64,000 bases of DNA from CAYJPV01 sp964372095 (GTDB lineage Bacteria > Acidobacteriota > Vicinamibacteria > Vicinamibacterales > JAKQTR01). The position numbers and the translations under genes were made by a program. Shown one piece after another: positions 49,868-57,009 of the stretch. The DNA is taken from assembly GCA_964372095.1 (NCBI GenBank), contig CAYJPV010000022.1, positions 1 through 64,000 of the forward strand, written 5' to 3'. The notes below the pieces were generated by a model. That model did not search any database. It was not told the DNA's origin and saw only the letters and a list, made by a program, of their open reading frames with translations. Within the stretch, counting starts at the first letter, position 1; each line of letters opens with the position of its first letter.

Positions 49868-51395
49868 AACGGCGCCGGCTCTCGGAAATCACACCCAACC
49901 TCACAACGCCGTCTGGTGAGACCTCGGCACGCTGCCCGGCGCTTTCTCGTCCAAACGGACCTGGCAGAAACACGACGCTGGACACTCTGGGGAAGTTCGA
50001 CACACGAAATGTCGTGTGGCCATCGTGGTGCTCGGGGGGGCCGAACTCGAACCATCCCGCAGGCAGCGGGCAGACGTTTCCCTCCCACACCAAGCGTCCG
50101 GCAGGTACGACAAGGTCCGATGCCCCGACGTACTGAAGCGTCACCTGGGCCCCTCGGTCGAGCGTGACATCGAGGACACCGTCGAACGGCCCCGTCACGC
50201 AGGCGGGCGTGAACCCGGGAGCCCTGATCAGGAGTTGGGCCTGCGGCCCAACCCGTTCGAGGGAGAAGAGCCCGGAACGGGCGTCGCTCTCATCCAACCG
50301 CTCGCCGTCACTGATGACGGTCGCACGCTGAACGGGCTGCCCATCCACGTCGCGAAGCGCCAGTGCTCCCCGGAACTCCGAGAGATCAAGATCGACAGCG
50401 CCAACGCTGTCCTCCGTCGTGAGCGTCACGACTGCCCGCTGCGAGATCCGGGGCGTCCTGCGCCGCGTGGAAGCGGCCTCACGGACCTGTACGGCGTACG
50501 TCCCGAACCCCAGCCCGTCCACAGGGAATGGCAACTCATCATCAGGACCGATGCTGACGCCGTGGCGGAATACTCCCGGTATGTCCTGGTCGAGGCGCGT
50601 GATGGTGAGCCCCAGGGGCGATGCTCGATCCCATCCTCGGACATCGATCCTCAGGCCCCCTCCAACCACGTCCCAATCGAGCACATTCTGCCCCTGTTCC
50701 GCCGCGAAGACGCGTCCCTGACCAAGCAGACTCAACTCGCCGCGACGCAGCACGGCTCGATAGCGGCCTGTCTCATCCAGCGAGACGGCGTACCACCCCG
50801 TGGAGTCGACGGCAGCCGTCGCAACCGGCGTCAGCTCTGCCGCCGGAACGAACTCGATCCGTAACCCTTCGACAGGCCGCCCGTTGACCGTAGTGCGTCC
50901 CGACACGTGCACGCCGCTGTCGTCCACCACCACCGGGGTGACCGTTTGCGGAGCAATCACGAATGCCTGCTTCGTCACCGAGCCGCTGGCAGCGCCAATC
51001 CATACCTCGTAGCCTCCGGCACGGAGCCCGGCGACGCGGCCCGCGCAGCTGCCTGTGACGGGAACGCGGGCCACGTCCGCAGCAACGTTGACGACGCCGC
51101 CGCCTTGCGCACGACTCGCGACCCGCACCACGCGCAGTTCTTCAGCCTCGGCACACGCCCTGCCTGCTCCGGAGAACTCCGCCGCCCCAACATCTTCCCT
51201 GCGCCAGAACACCGGTGTGGACGCGGCGCTGGACACAAACACGGACATCGCGGCTCCAGGCACGCCGCCCTCGTAATCTGGCTCGAGTCGGTACAGTCCG
51301 GGCGGCAAACCCGGCACCGACAGGGCCCCACTTCCGCTCACGAGAGCGTCGGCTGCACGTGGGCCCGTGATCCTGAACCGGTGCGGAACAACCAC
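49866..51395 (-). CDS. Carboxypeptidase-regulatory-like beta-sandwich protein (signal peptide missing)
   Basis: A 509-aa protein made of repeated Ig/transthyretin-like beta-sandwich segments (SVPGLPPGLYRLE, VDDSGVHVSGRTTVNGRPVEGL, VDSTGWYAVSLDETG, DLSEFRGALALRDVDGQPV). Such proteins are normally exported, but this one has no signal peptide. The upstream gene has one and ends only 7 nt away; the open frame of this gene extends upstream into it (Pro-Gly-Thr-Ser...). A frameshift splitting one secreted protein of about 670 aa is likely. Confidence 0.65.
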   Translation of the reverse strand: MVVPHRFRITGPRAADALVSGSGALSVPGLPPGLYRLEPDYEGGVPGAAMSVFVSSAASTPVFWRREDVGAAEFSGAGRACAEAEELRVVRVASRAQGGGVVNVAADVARVPVTGSCAGRVAGLRAGGYEVWIGAASGSVTKQAFVIAPQTVTPVVVDDSGVHVSGRTTVNGRPVEGLRIEFVPAAELTPVATAAVDSTGWYAVSLDETGRYRAVLRRGELSLLGQGRVFAAEQGQNVLDWDVVGGGLRIDVRGWDRASPLGLTITRLDQDIPGVFRHGVSIGPDDELPFPVDGLGFGTYAVQVREAASTRRRTPRISQRAVVTLTTEDSVGAVDLDLSEFRGALALRDVDGQPVQRATVISDGERLDESDARSGLFSLERVGPQAQLLIRAPGFTPACVTGPFDGVLDVTLDRGAQVTLQYVGASDLVVPAGRLVWEGNVCPLPAGWFEFGPPEHHDGHTTFRVSNFPRVSSVVFLPGPFGRESAGQRAEVSPDGVVRLGVISESRRR

Positions 51396-51402
51396 AGCCC
51401 GT

Positions 51403-51882
51403 TCAACGGCGGTAGCGCCGCTCGTTCCGGGCTACCAGCACCCGCGCAGAGTCGGCGCTCCCAACCCGCCTCGTGGCAAGAACGTCGAGACGCCCATGGC
51501 GGTCGAACTCAAGCCACTCCAGCAACAGCTCTGCTGGCTCATCTGCTTCGATCCGAATGGACTCTGCTGTTCGGGATGGAATCATGCGGTCGCGGCAGAC
51601 ACTCACCAGCGGGCGATCGACGGGTTCGGCATGCTCCAGGTCACAGGCGACGGTGTACCGACTAGCCTCCGGGTGTTCGCACGGAAGCACCACTGTGGGC
51701 CCAGCCGATTGCGCAACGATCGTGTCCCCAGATCGAACGGCGCAGGTCGCGGCGCCGGCCTGGCCGGGCAAGACGATGCGCAACTCATCCTGCGCACGAG
51801 CCGTCTGTGGGGCGAAGGCTATGCAGCAGCAGGCTAGCCACCACGCCCGAGTCCTGACACCGATCGGAGACCGAGCAGACAT
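51403..51882 (-). CDS. Secreted N-terminal fragment, probably frameshifted from the next gene
   Basis: A 159-aa protein with a signal peptide (about 1-30, ending ARA) and a beta-rich, Cys-containing start (ATCAVRSGDTIVAQ). The C-terminus ends abruptly in an Arg-rich run (NERRYRR) unlike the rest. The next gene's frame overlaps its last 30 nt and continues a sensible beta-sandwich protein, so a frameshift near 51425-51436 is likely. A TAGAAT -10 and GGGGAGG site lie upstream. Confidence 0.6.
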   Translation of the reverse strand: MSARSPIGVRTRAWWLACCCIAFAPQTARAQDELRIVLPGQAGAATCAVRSGDTIVAQSAGPTVVLPCEHPEASRYTVACDLEHAEPVDRPLVSVCRDRMIPSRTAESIRIEADEPAELLLEWLEFDRHGRLDVLATRRVGSADSARVLVARNERRYRR

Positions 51883-51938
51883 GGTCTTCGTGACCTCCCC
51901 AGCACTCCCTGGAAGGGATTCTAGCCCACGGCGAAGAC

Positions 51939-51968
51939 CTGCAGCATCGTCGACTGCAGCATCGTCGA
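51939..51968. repeat. Perfect 15-bp tandem duplication
   Basis: CTGCAGCATCGTCGA occurs twice head to tail in the divergent gap between the secreted fragment and the fucosidase gene. It could be an operator pair or a recent slip product. Confidence 0.6.
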
Positions 51969-52050
51969 CGTTGAACGGCGGTGGCCGCTGGGTGACAATG
52001 GCGGACGCCAGCGGCCGGAAGCCGCCGGGCACCCCGCGAGGAGCCACTCG

Positions 52051-53475
52051 ATGAAGATGCCGACTGTCCGTCTGCTGGCCGCAGTCACGGTTGCTGTGAT
52101 GGTCACGGTCAGCACACCGGCCGCCAATCCGCCGGCCAGCGAGCGGGTGCGGTGGTTCACCGAAGCCCGTTTCGGCATGTTCGTCCACTTCGGCCTCTAC
52201 AGCATCCTCGGCGGCTCCTGGGGCGGACACACCTTGCCGGCGCCCGAACTGCCCAACGGCCGCAGCTGGTACGCCGAGTGGGCACAGCAGCGCCTCGAGG
52301 TGCCGCGCGACCAGTACCGCGCGCTGGTGAAACAGTTCAACCCGGTGCACTTCGACGCTGACGCATGGATCCTCGAAGCGAAACGCGCGGGCATGCGGTA
52401 CTTCGTCATCACGGCCAAGCACCATGACGGGTTCGCCCTTTGGGATTCGGCCGTCACGGATTACGACCTTGGCGCCACGCCGTTCAAGGGCGACATCCTC
52501 GGGGATCTCGCGAAGGCCTGCCGCAAGTACGGCCTGAAGTTCGGGTTCTACTATTCGCACTGGCAGGACTGGGGCCACGAGGGCGGCGCCTGGCCGTACT
52601 GGGCGGTCGACCGCCGGCCCACGCAGGAGGCCTTCGAACGGTACTGGCAGGGCATCTCGCTGCGTCAGGTCGCGGAACTCATCGACCGCTACGATCCGGA
52701 CCTCTTCTGGTTCGACACGTGGGACGATGAGTCGAAGGACTACATCACGCCGAAACGCCGGGACGAATTGATCGCCCTGATCCGGACGAAGAGCCCGCGT
52801 TGCCTGATCAACGGCCGTATCTGTTTCCACGATCCGGGTGACGACATCGACTTCCTCGAGACGCACGACAACCAGCACCCCGAGAAGGACCTGGGCCGGC
52901 CGTGGCAGACACCCGCCACGATCTGCCGGTCGTGGGGCTGGCACGCCGGCGACTTCAACTGGAAGTCCAGCCGGACCCTCGCAGAACTGCTGGCCCACAA
53001 CGTGTCGATGGGGGGCAATTACCTGCTGAACGTCGGCCCCATGCCCGACGGCCGGTTCCCGGCCGCCGCCACGCGGCGCCTTCGTGAAGTCGGCGGGTGG
53101 ACCGACGCCAACGCCGAAGCCATTTACGGGGCGTCACCCGTCGATGCCACCGCACCTGATGGCGTGCGTCTGACGAAGAGAGACCTGCCCGGCGGCCGGA
53201 GCCGCATCTACGTGTTCCTGACGAACACGACGGCCGCGTCAGTCACGCTCCCGATCGCCGCCAACCGCGTGACCGCCTGCCACGTGCTCGAGAGCGGGCG
53301 CCCGATCCCGTTCACCGCGGACGGCGGCAACGTCTCGATCTCCACGGACACGCTGGCGGGCGACAACGCCGTTCCGGTGCTCGTCATCGACGTCGGGCTC
53401 GGGGCTCGGGGCTCCCGCCTTCGCCCGTTGGGACCCGTTGGGCTACGGCGGGCAGGCGGGGCCCGGAAGGAGTAG
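52051..53475 (+). CDS. GH29 alpha-L-fucosidase
   Basis: This exported enzyme removes alpha-L-fucose from glycans. The 474-aa protein has a signal peptide (about 1-26), the GH29 segments RWFTEARFGMFVHFGLYS and AKHHDGFALWDS, and the nucleophile Asp222 in LFWFDTWDDE. Its last ~25 residues (from GLGARGS) are encoded by the heptad-repeat island and look non-native. The ATG has GAGGAG 8 nt upstream. The TAG stop also lies inside the repeat. Confidence 0.9.
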   Translation: MKMPTVRLLAAVTVAVMVTVSTPAANPPASERVRWFTEARFGMFVHFGLYSILGGSWGGHTLPAPELPNGRSWYAEWAQQRLEVPRDQYRALVKQFNPVHFDADAWILEAKRAGMRYFVITAKHHDGFALWDSAVTDYDLGATPFKGDILGDLAKACRKYGLKFGFYYSHWQDWGHEGGAWPYWAVDRRPTQEAFERYWQGISLRQVAELIDRYDPDLFWFDTWDDESKDYITPKRRDELIALIRTKSPRCLINGRICFHDPGDDIDFLETHDNQHPEKDLGRPWQTPATICRSWGWHAGDFNWKSSRTLAELLAHNVSMGGNYLLNVGPMPDGRFPAAATRRLREVGGWTDANAEAIYGASPVDATAPDGVRLTKRDLPGGRSRIYVFLTNTTAASVTLPIAANRVTACHVLESGRPIPFTADGGNVSISTDTLAGDNAVPVLVIDVGLGARGSRLRPLGPVGLRRAGGARKE

Positions 53476-53555
53476 ACAGTAGGGGCCCTACTGTCTACTG
53501 ACTACTTACTACTGACTACTTACTACTGCCTGCTTCCTGCTTCCTGCTTCCTGCC
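53395..53555. repeat. Heptad repeat island 13 (23 units)
   Basis: The largest island, 161 bp in one phase: GGGCTCG at the start, then decayed GC-rich units, then GTAGACA, CCCTACT, GTCTACT, GACTACT, TACTACT, then GCCTGCT and TCCTGCT. It begins inside the fucosidase coding region. Confidence 0.88.
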
Positions 53556-53558
53556 CCC

Positions 53559-54275
53559 CTACACCCCAATCCCGAGCACCGCCGCCGCGATCAGGACCCA
53601 CACCGCCACCCATACGAGGTCCCTCTGCCAGCCGGCGGGCGCCACGGGCGCATGCCGGTCCGGCGCGAAGCCGCGCGCATGGGCCGCCTCCACCACCTCA
53701 TCCGCGTGGCGTAGCGCGTTCCCGATCACCGTCATCGCCAGCAGCGCGAGATCGCCCACGCGGTTCTTGCGGAATCCACCGCGCAGCCGCAACGCCCGGG
53801 AGGAGGTCGCCCAGGTTCGTGTGGCCAGAGGCAGCGAGTGCACGGCCACACCCAGTGAAAACCCGAGGCCCCGTAGTCCGATCACCTCGAACAACTGCGT
53901 CAGTTCGCGGGCGGATACCGTCGCCACGAACCCGGTGGCCGCGACGGCAATCACAATGGAGCGCGCCACCATCGCCAGGGCAACGCTCACACCTGCTGAG
54001 GACACCGCGATCCCGGCCACGAGGCTGATATCCCGTGGGGTGGTCACGAGGAGGGGTGGCAGCGCCAGCAGCACGAGCAGGATCCAGAGCGCCGGCCGCC
54101 GCAGCAGCGCAAACCCCGCAGGGTGCAGCACGGCCGAACCCGACAGGCACACGGCCGTCGCCACCCCGAGCCTGGCGCCTTCAGCCAGAACGATCAGCAC
54201 GACGGCGGTCACGAGGGCGCCGACGCGGGCGACACTGCCCGGACGCCACGAACGGTGGACGGCGCTGTTAATCAC
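53559..54275 (-). CDS. ECF transporter T component (EcfT)
   Basis: A 238-aa membrane protein of the CbiQ/EcfT type with about five or six hydrophobic segments and the family's Arg-rich coupling helices (SRALRLRGGFRKN; family AxR motif). It links the ATPases to the substrate-binding S protein. It overlaps the S-component gene by ATGA and closes the operon. Confidence 0.85.
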   Translation of the reverse strand: MINSAVHRSWRPGSVARVGALVTAVVLIVLAEGARLGVATAVCLSGSAVLHPAGFALLRRPALWILLVLLALPPLLVTTPRDISLVAGIAVSSAGVSVALAMVARSIVIAVAATGFVATVSARELTQLFEVIGLRGLGFSLGVAVHSLPLATRTWATSSRALRLRGGFRKNRVGDLALLAMTVIGNALRHADEVVEAAHARGFAPDRHAPVAPAGWQRDLVWVAVWVLIAAAVLGIGV

Positions 54276-54871
54276 CGCTCAGCGCCTCCCCAGTGCCGCC
54301 CTCGCCGGCGCAGGCCCTGCCCCACACGCCACGCGAGCAGACCGGCTGTGGCACCGATGCCGACGTGCACGGCAATCAACACGGCAAAAATGATCCCTCC
54401 GGACGATGGTGGCAGACCGACGGTGCTGGCTCCCCGCTCGACGATCACGACGTAGCTTCCAAGCAGGTCCGTCCCGCCCGTGAGCCACACGCGCAAGAAG
54501 GCATGCACGAGCGACCAGGTGGCGGCTGCCGAGGCCGCCACGACGAAACCCACGCGCCCCGCGCCCAGAGCCCCCACGCACAACTCGGCCACGAGACCCT
54601 CAGCGGCAATGGCGACCATCGGCGACAACACGATGCCACCGACGCTGAGCAGCTTGAGTAACGCGGTCACGAGGGCGATCAGCGCGATCGAGCCGGTCTT
54701 CGGCACATAGAGACGCCCCACCAGGGCGATGGCAATGCCTGCGCCCGCCATGACGGCGCCGAGGAACGGGACACGCAGCGTGTGCAGCAGCGCGCCGAGG
54801 GTGATCTCGATCGCACCCCAGCATCCCGCAAAGACGCCGACGTACACGAGGTCGCGCACGGTGAACTTCAC
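54272..54871 (-). CDS. ECF transporter substrate-specific (S) component
   Basis: A 199-aa membrane protein with about six hydrophobic segments and a typical S-component fold: VGVFAGCWGAIEITLG at the start and a YVPKTGSIALIALVTALLKLLS segment. I cannot match it to a known vitamin type; the family of unassigned S components is likely. The neighbour genes supply EcfT, the fused ATPases and an NTPase. Confidence 0.75.
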   Translation of the reverse strand: MKFTVRDLVYVGVFAGCWGAIEITLGALLHTLRVPFLGAVMAGAGIAIALVGRLYVPKTGSIALIALVTALLKLLSVGGIVLSPMVAIAAEGLVAELCVGALGAGRVGFVVAASAAATWSLVHAFLRVWLTGGTDLLGSYVVIVERGASTVGLPPSSGGIIFAVLIAVHVGIGATAGLLAWRVGQGLRRRGRHWGGAER

Positions 54872-54872
54872 G

Positions 54873-56318
54873 TCACTCTCCTTCGCCCGACGTCGCCAGC
54901 GGCACGCCTTCGGCCGCCACGCGCCCGTTCCTCAGCAGGGCCACGCGCGTCGCGTGGCGGTGAATCAGCTTGAAGTCGTGGCTGATGAGCAGGACCGCCG
55001 TGCCCTGCCGTCGCAGAGCTTCGACCTCGTCCATCAGCGACTCGAGGTGGCGCCAGTCCTGGCCGATCGTCGGCTCGTCGAGTACCAGCACGCGTGGATG
55101 AAGAGCCAGCACCGCTGCAAACGCGGTCCGGTGCAACTGCCCGTGGGACAGCGTGTGCAGCGGGCGCGGGCGCAGGGCCAGCAGGTCGGCGGCGGTGAGG
55201 AGCGGTTCGACCGTGATCACCGGGTCCCGCCCCAGGTTGCGCGGCCCGAACGCCACTTCGTCTGCCACGGACTCGCAGAAGACCTGGTCCCGCGGATCCT
55301 GCAGCAGAATGCCGAGCCCCGGGCCAGGATCCGATGCGCCTTTCGCCCAGGCACATCGTCCCCGCGTCGGCCGGACGAGCCCCGTGAGCAGACGGGCGAC
55401 CGTGGTCTTGCCGGACCCGTTGTCGCCGACGAGCGCGAGGCACTCTCCTTCCCGGAGCGCGAGGTCGAGGCCCTTCAGCACCGCATCGCCGCCGTACGAC
55501 GCCTCGACGCCCTTCAGTTCCACGACCACCGGGCCGCCGGTCGCGGTGCCGGGAGCAATCAACGATTCCCACGCCACCTGCGGCGCCAGCGCCGGGCGCC
55601 GCAGGCCAAGGCGCCGCAGCAGCGCCCGGTCCGCCAGCACGGTGGCCGTCGGGCCGTCGGCCGTCACGCAACCGTCGTCCATGAGCACGGTGCGCTGCGC
55701 GGCCAGCGCGGCTTCGCGCAGGCGGTGTTCGGCAATCAGCACCGTCGTGCCGTGCGTCCGGTTGAGATCCGTCAGCACGTCAATCAGGCGCCTGGTACCA
55801 TCCACGTCGAGGCTCGCCATCGGTTCGTCGAGGGCGAGCACCGCCGGGCGCATGGCCAGGACGGCGGCAATCGCCACCCGCTGTCGTTCGCCGCCGGACA
55901 ACGCGCGGACGTCCCGCTCGCCTTTCGCCGCCAGCCCGGTCACCTCGAGCGCCCAATCCGTCCGGCGATCGACCTCGGCAGGCGCCAGGCCCAGGTTGTA
56001 CGGGCCGAACGCCACTTCTTCGCGAATCGTCAGGTTGAACAACTGCGCGGCCGGGTTCTGGAACACCAGACCGACGTGCTGGACCAGGGTGTCCAGCGGC
56101 ATGTCCGCCGTCCGGCGTCCCGCAATCCAGACGTCGCCGCTCAGTGCCCCCGGCGACACGTGGGGAATGATGCCCGAGAGTGCACGCAGCAAGGTGCTCT
56201 TGCCGCAACCGGACGCGCCACCGAAGAGCACCACGTCCCCGTGCGGAATGGCCAGGCTCACATCGCGGACAGCCACGGTGTCGCCAAACGTCACCGACAG
56301 CCGATCAACGGTGATCAT
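54873..56318 (-). CDS. ECF transporter ATPase, two ATP-binding domains fused
   Basis: A 481-aa protein equal to EcfA plus EcfA' in one chain. The first ABC domain (about 1-235) has Walker A GGASGCGKST and signature LSGGERQR; the second (about 270-480) has GDNGSGKTT and LSHGQLHR. The fused form drives vitamin or metal uptake in ECF systems. It overlaps the NTPase gene by ATGA and is followed after 1 bp by the S component. Confidence 0.9.
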   Translation of the reverse strand: MITVDRLSVTFGDTVAVRDVSLAIPHGDVVLFGGASGCGKSTLLRALSGIIPHVSPGALSGDVWIAGRRTADMPLDTLVQHVGLVFQNPAAQLFNLTIREEVAFGPYNLGLAPAEVDRRTDWALEVTGLAAKGERDVRALSGGERQRVAIAAVLAMRPAVLALDEPMASLDVDGTRRLIDVLTDLNRTHGTTVLIAEHRLREAALAAQRTVLMDDGCVTADGPTATVLADRALLRRLGLRRPALAPQVAWESLIAPGTATGGPVVVELKGVEASYGGDAVLKGLDLALREGECLALVGDNGSGKTTVARLLTGLVRPTRGRCAWAKGASDPGPGLGILLQDPRDQVFCESVADEVAFGPRNLGRDPVITVEPLLTAADLLALRPRPLHTLSHGQLHRTAFAAVLALHPRVLVLDEPTIGQDWRHLESLMDEVEALRRQGTAVLLISHDFKLIHRHATRVALLRNGRVAAEGVPLATSGEGE

Positions 56319-56848
56319 GCGCCCAGACCCAGAGCCACCCCGACGGCTGCTGCCGCCGCATCGCGTGTTTCAGGAGTGATGTCGACGCGGAACGCGGGCC
56401 GCGGACTCAGCGCCGCCAGCAGCGCATCGGCCAGCGCAGGGCGCACAGCCACCAGCGCAGGCCCCTGGTGGGCGGCCAGCCGAGGTACGATCGGCGCCCA
56501 TCCGAGACCCTGATCGAGTTCGAGGGGACCGATCTCGTCCACCACGAACAGCGCGTGCTGCGGGACCGTCTCGCACCACGTTATCCCGGCAGCAAGAGAA
56601 TCCTGATGGAAGTGCCAGCGCCCTGTGTTCGGGCCGCCCGTCGCGCGATCGAACTCGGCGAGGGGAAGCCTTCGGCCGGTCGCGACGTCCACAACGTCGA
56701 GTCCGCGGAGACCCGGCGTGTCGTGCCGCAGCTCGGCCATCACGCCGGCCGCAGGCAACTCGCGCCCGCGCCACTCGTCCACAACGCGCCGGCAGAGCGT
56801 ACTCTTACCGGCCCCGGACGGACCGACGATGACAACACATGGACACAC
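56315..56848 (-). CDS. THEP1-like nucleoside-triphosphatase
   Basis: A 177-aa P-loop protein: Walker A GPSGAGKST at about 9-17 and Walker B-like VVDEIGPLEL. This is the pattern of the THEP1/NTPase group, found next to some ECF transporters. Its role may be in processing the imported compound. GTG 56848 is the apparent start; no ribosome site, but a weak CACAAT lies 6 nt upstream. It is the first gene of the operon. Confidence 0.75.
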   Translation of the reverse strand: MCPCVVIVGPSGAGKSTLCRRVVDEWRGRELPAAGVMAELRHDTPGLRGLDVVDVATGRRLPLAEFDRATGGPNTGRWHFHQDSLAAGITWCETVPQHALFVVDEIGPLELDQGLGWAPIVPRLAAHQGPALVAVRPALADALLAALSPRPAFRVDITPETRDAAAAAVGVALGLGA

Positions 56849-56932
56849 TCAGGAATTGTGTCCGTCCTGGAGGTGGGATTCAAGCGGGTTCATCCGTCAG
56901 CGTGAACGACATCACTCGTGCCGTAGACGACA

Positions 56933-56965
56933 GGGGCCCGGCGAGCTCGTCGCCTGCCGGGCCCC
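56933..56965. terminator. GC-rich hairpin, terminator-like
   Basis: A 10-bp stem GGGGCCCGGC / GCCGGGCCCC with a 13-nt loop, between the TonB receptor gene and the ECF operon. There is no T-run on the minus strand. Confidence 0.5.
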
Positions 56966-56972
56966 GGAAGTG

Positions 56973-57007
56973 ACTGTCTACTGTCTACTTGCTACTGACT
57001 ACCGTCC
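56973..57007. repeat. Heptad repeat island 14 (ACTGTCT)
   Basis: Five 7-bp units: ACTGTCT (two), ACTTGCT, ACTGACT, ACCGTCC. The TonB receptor's TAG stop lies 3 nt beyond. Confidence 0.82.
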
Positions 57008-57009
57008 AC

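Noticed and set aside
53395..53475. Extra domain at the fucosidase C-terminus
   Set aside because: The tail follows the 7-bp period of the repeat and has no family counterpart, so it is repeat-derived.
3883..57007. Heptad islands as CRISPR arrays
   Set aside because: The units are 7 bp without unique spacers, and no cas genes are present.
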